A stretch of 34,564 bases of DNA. It comes from a bacterium. Its GTDB lineage: Bacteria > Spirochaetota > Spirochaetia > JABEVK01. The position numbers and the translations under genes were made by a program. The notes below the pieces were generated by a model. That model saw only the letters and a program-made list of their open reading frames with translations, was not told where the DNA came from and searched no databases. This document shows positions 8,097 to 15,353 of this stretch, piece by piece (the first letter of the stretch is position 1; every line of letters begins with the position of its first letter). The stretch covers positions 1 through 34,564 of the forward strand of contig JAJXVP010000013.1 of assembly GCA_021782055.1 (NCBI GenBank), read 5' to 3'.

Positions 8097-9485
8097 ATGA
8101 TGCGATCTTTGTACTCCGGTGTTTCCGGTCTCGAGAATCACCAAACACGGATGGATGTCATTGGTAACAATATTGCCAACGTCAATACCACCGGTTTTAA
8201 AAAAGGGCGGGTGACTTTTCAGGATATGATCAGTCAAACCGTTGAAGGAGCTTCACGACCAAATGATGCCGTGGGAGGCGTTAACCCTCAGCAGGTCGGC
8301 TTGGGGATGACCGTTGCTGCCATCGATACCGTGATGACCCAGGGCTCGTTGCAAACAACGGGGGTAAATACCGACCTCGCCCTTGAAGGCAATGGGTTTT
8401 TTGTTCTCAAAGACGGTGACAAAACCTACTATACACGAGCCGGCTCCTTTGGCATCGATTCTAATGGCACTTTGGTTAATCCTGCGAACGGTTTACGAGT
8501 CCAAGGTTGGATGGCTCAAGAAATTAACGGTCAACCGGTGGTTCGCACAGCCCAAGATCCCACCGATCTGACGATCCCGGTGGGCGCAAAAGACCCTGCC
8601 CACGCGACTCAGAATGTTTATTTGGCCTGTAACTTAGACAAACGAACCCCAGTTTTGGGGGCGAATGCCACGCCTATTCAAAAAGCGAAGGATATATGGG
8701 AAATCGATAAAACCATTTATGACAGCTTTGGCAATACTCATCGCGTCGTGATCGACCTACAGCGTGATCCCAATGCGCCCAACGTCCCCAACCAATGGCT
8801 GGCCACGGTTCAGATTGACCCTCAAGACAAGCAGTTTAACCCTAACTTAGCCTTGGGATTCACTCAGCCTCCCCAGGGAAATACCTTTGTTGTGAATTTT
8901 TCTAACTTAGGGGCGTTAGCATCGATTCGTGATGCACAGGGTAACGTTCGCAACACCGGCAACTTACAGATACCTGTTACGTTTACTGTTAACGGTGCCA
9001 ACCCCGGTGCGAATCAAACTCAAACCTTTAACCTGAATTTGGGTAGTGTGGGCAGTTATACCAATTCGGTCACCCAGTTTGCCGACCAGTTTTCAACGAA
9101 AAGTTACAAACAGGACGGCTACGGCATGGGGTATCTAGAAAATTTCCAAATCGATGCCTCGGGACAGATCAATGGTATTTACTCAAATGGGACGAATCGT
9201 CTGATCGGGCAGATTGCCTTGGCGACTTTTATCAATCCGGGCGGACTTGAAAAAGAAGGTTCAACCATGTTTGCCGTCTCGAATAACTCTGGGGACGCCA
9301 ACGTGGGGCCGTCGGGGATCGCGGGAAAAGGAAAGATAATCGCGGGGGCGCTTGAGATGTCTAACGTCGATTTAGCAGAAGAGTTTACGGATATGATTGT
9401 GACGGAACGTGGCTTCCAAGCTAACTCGCGCACGATAACCACCTCCGACCAGATGCTTCAGGAACTCCTGACTCTCAAACGGTAA
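8097..9485 (+). CDS. flgE: FlgE, flagellar hook protein
   Basis: FlgE polymerises into the hook that joins motor and filament. The 462-residue product has the N-terminal rod-type motif (MDVIGNNIANVNTTGFKKGR) and the matching C-terminal helix (VDLAEEFTDMIVTERGFQANSR). The frame is open upstream, but ATG 8097 is chosen because GGAGG lies 9 bases before it, inside the end of flgD. This start puts a lysine at 165 and a cysteine followed by asparagine at 178-179. Those are the positions reported in Treponema denticola FlgE for a self-catalysed lysinoalanine crosslink between subunits. The hook is therefore probably covalently crosslinked, as in other spirochaetes. Confidence 0.97.
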   Translation: MMRSLYSGVSGLENHQTRMDVIGNNIANVNTTGFKKGRVTFQDMISQTVEGASRPNDAVGGVNPQQVGLGMTVAAIDTVMTQGSLQTTGVNTDLALEGNGFFVLKDGDKTYYTRAGSFGIDSNGTLVNPANGLRVQGWMAQEINGQPVVRTAQDPTDLTIPVGAKDPAHATQNVYLACNLDKRTPVLGANATPIQKAKDIWEIDKTIYDSFGNTHRVVIDLQRDPNAPNVPNQWLATVQIDPQDKQFNPNLALGFTQPPQGNTFVVNFSNLGALASIRDAQGNVRNTGNLQIPVTFTVNGANPGANQTQTFNLNLGSVGSYTNSVTQFADQFSTKSYKQDGYGMGYLENFQIDASGQINGIYSNGTNRLIGQIALATFINPGGLEKEGSTMFAVSNNSGDANVGPSGIAGKGKIIAGALEMSNVDLAEEFTDMIVTERGFQANSRTITTSDQMLQELLTLKR

Positions 9486-9520
9486 TCGGTAAATCGCTTG
9501 GGCCGTAAGGGGGGATCAAC

Positions 9521-9721
9521 GTGATACCATTAACGAAGCTGGATGGACAGGTCCTTTGGGTCAATCCGCACCAAATTGAGACCTTAGAAGAACGACCTGG
9601 AACCACTTCGGTGCATTTCCTCTCGGGAAAGCTTGTGGTGGTCCAGGAACCAGCCCGTGTGGTTCAAGAGAAGATCCTTGCTTACCGGAGAGCCCTAGGG
9701 ATCTTTAAAAACGAAGAATAA
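9521..9721 (+). CDS. flbD: FlbD family flagellar protein
   Basis: This 66-residue protein matches the FlbD/FlbEr family: MIPLTKLDGQVLWVNPHQIE followed by a short beta-rich region with TTSVHFLSGKLVVVQE. The family is found next to flgE and stator genes in spirochaetes, Firmicutes and others; its exact role is unknown. The start is a GTG at 9521 preceded by AAGGGGGGA. It is followed by a strong terminator rather than by motA, which is unusual (see findings). It is too short for domain detail beyond family recognition. Confidence 0.9.
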   Translation: MIPLTKLDGQVLWVNPHQIETLEERPGTTSVHFLSGKLVVVQEPARVVQEKILAYRRALGIFKNEE

Positions 9722-9735
9722 TTCCGATAATAGAG

Positions 9736-9762
9736 AGAGGGGCCGCTTCTGGCCCCTCTTTT
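9736..9762 (+). terminator. Intrinsic terminator after flbD
   Basis: A perfect 9-bp stem, AGAGGGGCC at 9736-9744 with GGCCCCTCT at 9751-9759, encloses the 6-base loop GCTTCT and is followed by T. The stem is GC-rich and the T run short (TTT after the stem plus the T in its last pair). It sits inside the flagellar block where motA and motB lie in related spirochaetes, and would divide the block into two transcripts or reduce downstream expression. Confidence 0.85.
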
Positions 9763-9765
9763 ACA

Positions 9766-9794
9766 TTGCGTATTCATCATATTTCTGGTAAATT
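9766..9794 (+). promoter_or_regulatory. Candidate promoter for fliL and downstream genes
   Basis: TTGCGT at 9766-9771 and TAAATT at 9789-9794 are spaced by 17 bases, with TG one base before the second box (extended -10 form). This lies between the flbD terminator and fliL, where a new promoter would be needed. Box matches are partial (3/6 and 4/6), so this is only a candidate. Confidence 0.35.
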
Positions 9795-9817
9795 TGGCCG
9801 GAAAGCGGGAGAAATTC

Positions 9818-10375
9818 ATGGCGAAAGAAGAACAAGACTCTCTTGACGCTGGGGCACCGGACTCCGGAGACGACGGTGGGCGAGCAAAAGGCGGACCTCT
9901 TCCGGAATTTGTTATCCTTCTTTTAAAAATTGTTGCGGGAGCTCTTGGGGCTATTTTGCTTTCGGCAACGGTTTCTGTGATTGTTTTTAGCATTTTGAAC
10001 GGCGATAAACCCCAACAGCAGACGGTAGAGGTTTCACCGGTTTATAATCAGAAGCCCGATGTGTATGATTGGTTTTCGGCGATTCCGGATATTCGTGCGA
10101 CGACAGCCGACGATCCTCCTCGTTCTGTTATCTTAAAAGTTGAGTTAGGGTATAACGCAAAAATTGATGTTCGTTTGTTTACGGAATTAACCGCAAGAAT
10201 TCCCCAAATCCAAGACCTCATTCGTCGCATGATTGGTACACATACGGCAAAAGAAATGCGTGAACGCGAAGATGAGTTTAAAGAAGAAATTCGCATGAAA
10301 ATCAATGATATACTGAAAGACGGCCAAATTAGAGACGTCGTCTTTATTACCTTTATCATCGCAGATAACATTTAA
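9818..10375 (+). CDS. fliL: FliL, stator-associated membrane protein
   Basis: FliL surrounds and stabilises stator units at the motor. The 185-residue form starting at ATG 9818 is preferred because CGGGAGA lies 6 bases upstream; the in-frame TTG at 9794 has no such site. The N-terminus is acidic and glycine-rich. One membrane helix spans about residues 31-60, and the rest is a periplasmic FliL domain ending in the hydrophobic strand IRDVVFITFIIADNI. In most spirochaetes motA and motB precede this gene; here they do not. fliM follows 12 bases later. Confidence 0.93.
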   Translation: MAKEEQDSLDAGAPDSGDDGGRAKGGPLPEFVILLLKIVAGALGAILLSATVSVIVFSILNGDKPQQQTVEVSPVYNQKPDVYDWFSAIPDIRATTADDPPRSVILKVELGYNAKIDVRLFTELTARIPQIQDLIRRMIGTHTAKEMREREDEFKEEIRMKINDILKDGQIRDVVFITFIIADNI

Positions 10376-10387
10376 GGGAGTCCTTGA

Positions 10388-11419
10388 ATGACGGAAGTAC
10401 TGTCCCAGGACGAGATTGATCAACTTCTCACGGCTATCTCGACCGGCGATGCCGACGGCGAAGATCTTGCTTCCAAGGTGAATACCGAGCAGAAAAAGAT
10501 CAAGATCTACGACTTTAAACGTCCTGATAAGTTTTCAAAGGAACAGATTCGTACCGTCAGCTCAATGCACGAGTCTTTTGCACGCTTGACTACGACCTCT
10601 CTGTCAGCCAACTTGCGGACCTTGATTCAGGTTCACGTGGCCAGCGTCGATCAGCTTACCTATGAAGAGTTTATCCGTTCGATTCCCAATCCAACGACTT
10701 TGGCCGTAATTAACATGGACCCCTTGAAAGGGTCGGCCATTCTGGAAATTGACCCTGCGGTCACCTTCAGTATCATCGATCGTCTGTTTGGCGGCCCTGG
10801 CGAAGGGGTAAAGGTAACCAGAGACCTCACAGAAATTGAACAATCGGTCATGGAAGGCATTATTGTACGGATTTTGGGGAATATGCGCGAAGCTTGGAGC
10901 CAGGTTATTGACCTGAGGCCTCGTTTGGGGCAAATCGAAGTTAACCCGCAGTTTGCCCAGATCGTACCGCCGACCGAAATGGTGGTCTTAGTCACCCTGG
11001 AAACAAAGCTTGGCGACGTTGAAGGCATGATGAACTTTTGTATTCCCTACCTTACGATCGAGCCAATTATTTCTAAGCTATCGGCTCAGTACTGGTATTC
11101 GTCGGTACGGCGTGGGGGAACGGCTGAAAACCTCAACACGATTCGTGACCGTTTAGCGGGCATCAATGTCAATCTCGTTGCAGAAGTAGGCAAGATCTCT
11201 TTGCCGATGCGCGAAGTCGTGTCGATTAAGGTGGGCGATATTGTCCGCCTGTCGGGAACAAATATCGAGGATCCTCTGATTTTGTCCATTGGTAACCGTA
11301 AAAAATTCAATTGCCGGCCTGGGTTGCTAGGAAACCGAGTTGCTGTACAAATCACCAAGGTTCTAGAAGAAATTCAACAAATGGATTTTGAGGAACTGGT
11401 TGAGGAAGGAGACGAATAA
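10388..11419 (+). CDS. fliM: FliM, flagellar motor switch protein
   Basis: FliM forms the C-ring wall and receives CheY-P to change rotation. The 343-residue protein begins with the CheY-binding motif LSQDEIDQLL at 5-14. It continues with a CheC-like middle domain containing the FGGPGEGVKV loop, which is the FliG-binding GGxG region. It ends in a SpoA-type C-terminal domain with NRKKFNCRPGLLG that contacts FliN/FliY. The start has GGGAG 7 bases upstream. Its stop codon overlaps the fliY start by one base (TAATG), so the two are probably co-translated. Sequence and length are normal. Confidence 0.97.
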   Translation: MTEVLSQDEIDQLLTAISTGDADGEDLASKVNTEQKKIKIYDFKRPDKFSKEQIRTVSSMHESFARLTTTSLSANLRTLIQVHVASVDQLTYEEFIRSIPNPTTLAVINMDPLKGSAILEIDPAVTFSIIDRLFGGPGEGVKVTRDLTEIEQSVMEGIIVRILGNMREAWSQVIDLRPRLGQIEVNPQFAQIVPPTEMVVLVTLETKLGDVEGMMNFCIPYLTIEPIISKLSAQYWYSSVRRGGTAENLNTIRDRLAGINVNLVAEVGKISLPMREVVSIKVGDIVRLSGTNIEDPLILSIGNRKKFNCRPGLLGNRVAVQITKVLEEIQQMDFEELVEEGDE

Positions 11420-12609
11420 TGAGCGATCTAACGCTTTCACAGGATGAGATTGATGCTTTGCTCATGGGTAGTTCGTCAGCAAAAGCCACGAAAAAGTCCC
11501 TCAGTGCTTCAGACGAGACAGCCCTCAAGGCCTTGATGAAAGAAGTTCTTCCGGGGCTATCTGCCGCCCTAGGGGGCCTGGTTACCGGCAGAAAAGTCTC
11601 TGTGAATCCTCCTTCGCTGGAACTCGTCGACCGTGACGGTCTTTTAGACAACCTCGACCAGGAAGTGGTCGAGCTTCGGGCGGATTTTACGGGCAAGATG
11701 GCGGCCGATCACGCATTCTTTTTAAATCCGGAAGAAGCCCAAAATCTTGCCGGTGATATCATGGGTCAGGTTGGTGTTGAGCTCAATACCACAGCGATCA
11801 ATGCGCTAGAAGAAATGGCCTCGATGTTCTCGGGCTCGTTAGTCACCACGCTCAGTCGTAAGTCGCCGGCAGAGGTTTCCCCAGGGCCGGTTCAAGGGCA
11901 AAAGATTGTGAAGGCCATGACGCAAACCTCGGCTGATAACTTGGTGGCTGTTACTTGGACGGCATCGGTCGATTCTGAGACCTTTAAAATTGTTGAAACC
12001 TTTGACTATAACTTCTTAAAACCCTTTTTGTCGTCGCCCAAGGATGCGACTAAACAAGAAGCTACTTCCGAAATGGGGTTTGCCAATCCCTCCGCTGGGG
12101 CCCAAATGCCCGGAATGGCACAGTTTGCCGTTCCCCAGGGAGGCATGCAACCTATGCAGGGAATGGGGCCAGCAGGAATGCAGGGAATGCCAGGCCAAAT
12201 GATGCCTGGTCAGGGTATGCCCGGGATGGTGCCACCAGGTGCGGTTTACCCCCCAGGGTATGGCATGCCCATGGGCTACCCTCCGGGAATGTACCCGTCT
12301 GTTCAAGGGGTGCAGTATCCCTCGTTGACTCCGGGGGCGGGGCACGCAGAACAAGGCAACATCGGCCTCTTAATGGATGTCACCATGGAGGTGACGGTTG
12401 AGCTAGGCCGCGCTAAGCAGCAAATTAAACAAATCTTATCGATGGGTGAGGGAACAATTATCGCCCTCGATAAGCTGGCCGGTGAGCCGGTCGATATTTT
12501 GGTCAATCATAAGCTGATAGCCAAGGGTGAGGTTGTGGTTATTGACGAAAACTTTGGGGTTCGTGTCACTGAAATTGTCTCGAACCCTGATAGGGCAATG
12601 GAGGCCTAA
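11419..12609 (+). CDS. fliY: FliY, CheC/FliN-type motor switch protein
   Basis: FliY takes the place of FliN at the base of the C-ring. The 396-residue protein has four parts: a CheY-binding motif LSQDEIDALL at 6-15; a CheC-like domain (about 30-200); a Met/Pro/Gly/Gln-rich linker (about 215-305); and a FliN domain (about 313-392) with VTMEVTVELGRAKQQIKQIL and DILVNHKLIAKGEVVVI. In active CheC/FliY proteins two helices carry Glu-x-x-Asn. Here the matching positions read E42-x-x-P45 and E132-x-x-S135, so CheY-P phosphatase activity looks unlikely. It overlaps fliM by one base and is followed directly by a lipoprotein gene. Confidence 0.95.
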   Translation: MSDLTLSQDEIDALLMGSSSAKATKKSLSASDETALKALMKEVLPGLSAALGGLVTGRKVSVNPPSLELVDRDGLLDNLDQEVVELRADFTGKMAADHAFFLNPEEAQNLAGDIMGQVGVELNTTAINALEEMASMFSGSLVTTLSRKSPAEVSPGPVQGQKIVKAMTQTSADNLVAVTWTASVDSETFKIVETFDYNFLKPFLSSPKDATKQEATSEMGFANPSAGAQMPGMAQFAVPQGGMQPMQGMGPAGMQGMPGQMMPGQGMPGMVPPGAVYPPGYGMPMGYPPGMYPSVQGVQYPSLTPGAGHAEQGNIGLLMDVTMEVTVELGRAKQQIKQILSMGEGTIIALDKLAGEPVDILVNHKLIAKGEVVVIDENFGVRVTEIVSNPDRAMEA

Positions 12610-13539
12610 ATGAAGGTTGTCCAACGGATAACTTGGGGGCTAGGTTTGCTCGCACTTGTGGGTTGTGCCTCTGGGCCAGCCTCGTCTCCGGTTTCGTTGG
12701 GACAAGCCCTGGACGAAATTTCACAAACGGCCGTGACTGCTCTGAAGCAGACGACCGACCCCGTCAGTGTTTCGAGCTTTGTCAATGTGAACGACAGTCA
12801 AGCAAAAAAAACCAAAACCTTTGGCGATTATACGGCCGATACAATTTTGGCCGATTTAAAAGCTCAGAATCCGAGTCTTCAAGTTGTCGAACGCTCAGAA
12901 CTTGATAAAGTGCTCAAGGAGCGTCAGTACAGCAGTGAGGGTGTGCTGACTGCCGATAAGCTAAAAAATCTTGGTGCCTTTTTACCTGCACGCTACGTTC
13001 TTACCGGAAATTTTACGGTTTTTCCGCAGATGGTAGAGCTCGATGCTCGCCTCCTTGATGTCAGGACGGGAACCGTCGCCGCCTCTCAGGTTGTCGATGT
13101 TTCGGCTGACCCCGATGTGCGTAGCTTGCTTTCGGGAGTTCTGCCCCCAGCTCAGCCTAGCGAACAAATTCCTCAGGTTACCCATCAAGTTACCATCGTT
13201 ACCACGATAGATAAGGGCTATCGTTACCCGCTGGCCCGAGCCCGAGAGGCTGCACGTGTTCATCAGGTGAATCAGGCCCTCAGGTTTTACCAACAGGCAG
13301 TGCATCGCTTTCCACGTCAAAGTGCCGTTTGGGCCGCCTATGGCGAATATCTGGAACAGCTTCACAGGTTTCCTGCGGCGGCCTGGGCCTTAAACCGGTC
13401 TTTAGCGCTTCACAGGACTCCCGCCGTGCTAAAAGCACATGCCCGTGCGCTTTGGGCCCTGGGGAGGCGAGTACAGGCCAAGCGTGAATGGGCCCAAGCC
13501 AACGCCTTAGCACGAGAGTGGCGAGAAGGAAATGACTAA
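12610..13539 (+). CDS. FlgO/CsgG-like lipoprotein with TPR repeats
   Basis: This 309-residue protein is not part of the usual flagellar order. It starts immediately after the fliY stop (TAAATG). A short signal peptide ends in the lipobox LVGC, with Cys19 as the lipidated residue. Residues about 40-165 resemble the FlgO/CsgG/LpoB-type fold: ADTILADLKAQ, then VVERSELDKVLKERQYSSEG, then LGAFLPARYVLTGNF. Residues about 210-300 form two or three degenerate tetratricopeptide-like helical repeats (ALRFYQQAVHRFP, AAWALNRSLALH). It is probably periplasmic and membrane-anchored. FlgO proteins of Vibrio act at the outer part of the basal body, but spirochaetes have no L and P rings, so the role here is open. 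A structural collar or scaffold role is one idea suggested by the context. Confidence 0.8.
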   Translation: MKVVQRITWGLGLLALVGCASGPASSPVSLGQALDEISQTAVTALKQTTDPVSVSSFVNVNDSQAKKTKTFGDYTADTILADLKAQNPSLQVVERSELDKVLKERQYSSEGVLTADKLKNLGAFLPARYVLTGNFTVFPQMVELDARLLDVRTGTVAASQVVDVSADPDVRSLLSGVLPPAQPSEQIPQVTHQVTIVTTIDKGYRYPLARAREAARVHQVNQALRFYQQAVHRFPRQSAVWAAYGEYLEQLHRFPAAAWALNRSLALHRTPAVLKAHARALWALGRRVQAKREWAQANALAREWREGND

Positions 13540-14216
13540 TGAAAACGCTTCTTTTGCTTTTGACACTTTTTTCTGCGGGGGCGTTGTCAGCTCAGGCTCC
13601 GAAAGACACCCAGGCGTCGCTCAAGAGCTCTAGCCACACAACCGCACCCAGCACAACGACACCCAGCACAGCGACTACGTTGCCGGGGGCGGCACCCGTT
13701 AATCCGGCAACGGGGTTAGTGAATGAAAAGGACGTCACGATTCCAGAAAATACGACCTCGACAACCGCCCCAGCACCGGCAGGTTTGACGATTTGGGATT
13801 TTGTTCGAATGGTCGTGGTTCTGGCCTTAGTGATTGGACTTGTGGTAGGGTTTCTCTGGTTCTTAAAAAAGGTTTCTAGCCGGGGCAATAGTCCCGACGA
13901 TCCCATTAAAGTTCTGCATACCCATGTGTTGTCGGGAAGCAAAACCTTGTATTTGGTTGAGCTGGGTACACAGGTTTTGCTCTTAGGGAGCGGCGACGGC
14001 GGGGTTTCGCTCATCATGCCAATTACCGATCCCGAAACCTTAGATGCCATTCGACTAGCCTCTAGTCGTCAGTCGGCCGCAAAGGCGGTTTTCAGTTCTC
14101 TTTTGGCCAATATGTTAGGAAAAAAACCTCCGGAATCGGCGTCAGTGAACGCTCCGGTGGAAGAAAGTTCAGATTTTTTGAAAAAACAACGAGAAAGGTT
14201 GAAAAATTTGCGGTGA
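13539..14216 (+). CDS. fliO: FliO/FliZ, flagellar export assembly protein
   Basis: FliO (often called FliZ in spirochaetes and Bacillus) helps assemble the FliP ring of the export gate. The 225-residue protein has a signal peptide (about 1-18) and a Thr/Ser/Pro/Ala-rich external stretch (20-80). One membrane helix spans about 88-108. A cytoplasmic FliO domain follows, with KVLHTHVLSGSKTLYLVELG and VLLLGSGDGGVSLI, and the C-terminus is charged. Its start overlaps the stop of the lipoprotein gene by one base (TAATG). It precedes fliP, as is standard for this block. Confidence 0.92.
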   Translation: MKTLLLLLTLFSAGALSAQAPKDTQASLKSSSHTTAPSTTTPSTATTLPGAAPVNPATGLVNEKDVTIPENTTSTTAPAPAGLTIWDFVRMVVVLALVIGLVVGFLWFLKKVSSRGNSPDDPIKVLHTHVLSGSKTLYLVELGTQVLLLGSGDGGVSLIMPITDPETLDAIRLASSRQSAAKAVFSSLLANMLGKKPPESASVNAPVEESSDFLKKQRERLKNLR

Positions 14217-14235
14217 TAGTGTAAAACCTTAACTG

Positions 14236-14280
14236 GAAAAGTTTTCTTCTTTTCAAAACCTGGGGGGGGAATGAAAAGAA
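14236..14280 (+). promoter_or_regulatory. Alternative hairpins and G8 ribosome-binding site at fliP
   Basis: TTCTTTTC at 14247-14254 can pair with GAAAAGAA at 14273-14280, which enclose the G8 tract (14262-14269, the only ribosome-binding site) and the ATG at 14271. The overlapping bases CTTTTC (14249-14254) can pair upstream with GAAAAG at 14236-14241 instead, which would free the start. The two structures exclude each other. Pairing was judged by eye; the G8 run is directly visible. Confidence 0.45.
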
Positions 14281-15065
14281 AGTTTTGGGGAATCCTAGGC
14301 CTCATCTTGGTCCTAGGGGGCGTGCCCGTGGGGACGGTCTACGCTCAGCAACGTGTAGTTCAGACTTCAACAGGTCTAGGACTGCCTTTTGTCGATATTA
14401 ATCTCAGACCGGCGCATGGTTCGAAAGAAACGGCCCTGTCAGTACAGCTTCTTGTACTTCTTACTGCGTTATCCCTAGCGCCATCCTTACTCATTCTCAT
14501 GACGGGGTTTCTTCGCATCTCCATCGTCCTTGACTTTGTGAAAAGGGCTTTGGGGTTGCAACAGGTGCCGCCTAACCAGGTAATGTTGGGCATTGCCCTG
14601 TTTTTGACCCTATTTATTCAGTTTCCGGTTTTCCAACAAATCTACAACGATGCCTATATGCCCTATACCAAGGGAACGATCAATACCACCGAGTTTCTCC
14701 AGAAGGCGGAATCTCCGTTACGGTATTTTATGTTTCGACAAATGGGGACCAACAATTTCACCGACATCAAGCTTTTCATGCGCCTTTCGAATTTACCGAA
14801 GCCCGAAAATATGAGCCAGGTGCCTACCTACGTGCTGGTGCCGGCGTTTATTCTTCACGAAATGACGGTTGCCTTTAAGATAGGCATCCTGATTTATATT
14901 CCTTTTTTGATCATCGATATGGTGGTTGCTTCGGTGCTGATGGCCATGGGTATGATCATGCTCCCACCGGTACTCATCAGTGCTCCTTTTAAGCTGATTC
15001 TTTTTGTGATGGTGGACGGGTGGACTCTCCTGACGACGGGGCTCGTCAAAAGTTTTAACATGTAA
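14271..15065 (+). CDS. fliP: FliP, flagellar export gate protein
   Basis: FliP forms the core pentamer of the export gate with FliQ and FliR. The 264-residue protein has a cleavable signal peptide (about 1-25, ending VYAQQ) and about four membrane helices. It carries the family signature around LTGFLRISIVL-DFVKRALGLQQVPPNQVMLGIALFLTLFI and a second conserved block near IPFLIIDMVVASVLMAMGMIMLPP. The start is ATG 14271, immediately after the G8 tract. fliQ follows 12 bases later. All expected regions are present. Confidence 0.97.
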   Translation: MKRKFWGILGLILVLGGVPVGTVYAQQRVVQTSTGLGLPFVDINLRPAHGSKETALSVQLLVLLTALSLAPSLLILMTGFLRISIVLDFVKRALGLQQVPPNQVMLGIALFLTLFIQFPVFQQIYNDAYMPYTKGTINTTEFLQKAESPLRYFMFRQMGTNNFTDIKLFMRLSNLPKPENMSQVPTYVLVPAFILHEMTVAFKIGILIYIPFLIIDMVVASVLMAMGMIMLPPVLISAPFKLILFVMVDGWTLLTTGLVKSFNM

Positions 15066-15077
15066 GGAGCGATAGTC

Positions 15078-15347
15078 ATGGATATCGGGGAGATTACGGC
15101 GCTTTTTAATGGTGGGTTGATTCAAACGTTGTTGCTGGTAGCCCCTGTTCTCATCGTAGGGACAGTAGTGGGTCTCATCGTTTCTATTTTACAGGCTACC
15201 ACTCAGATTCAAGATCAGACTCTATCTTTTGTCCCTAAGATTGTCGCGATCTTTGCGGCCTTGATTTTATTTGGCCCTTGGATGTTTCAGACGATTCAAC
15301 AGTATACGATTCATATCTTTAATTTGATCCCGCAGATGGTCAAGTAG
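15078..15347 (+). CDS. fliQ: FliQ, flagellar export gate protein
   Basis: FliQ wraps the FliP/FliR core of the export gate. The 89-residue, two-helix membrane protein has the typical pattern: a first helix with LIQTLLLVAPVLIVGTVVGLIVSILQA, a loop TQIQDQTLSFVPKI, and a second helix ending in GPWMFQTIQQY. Length is exactly in the family range. AAGGAG lies upstream of the ATG. fliR begins 6 bases after the stop. Confidence 0.97.
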   Translation: MDIGEITALFNGGLIQTLLLVAPVLIVGTVVGLIVSILQATTQIQDQTLSFVPKIVAIFAALILFGPWMFQTIQQYTIHIFNLIPQMVK

Positions 15348-15353
15348 GGCCAG

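Noticed and set aside
9682..9993. 103-codon minus-strand ORF covering the flbD-fliL gap, considered as a replacement for motAB
   Set aside because: It has no stator motif, is rich in Arg, Ser and Pro, and mirrors fliL codons.
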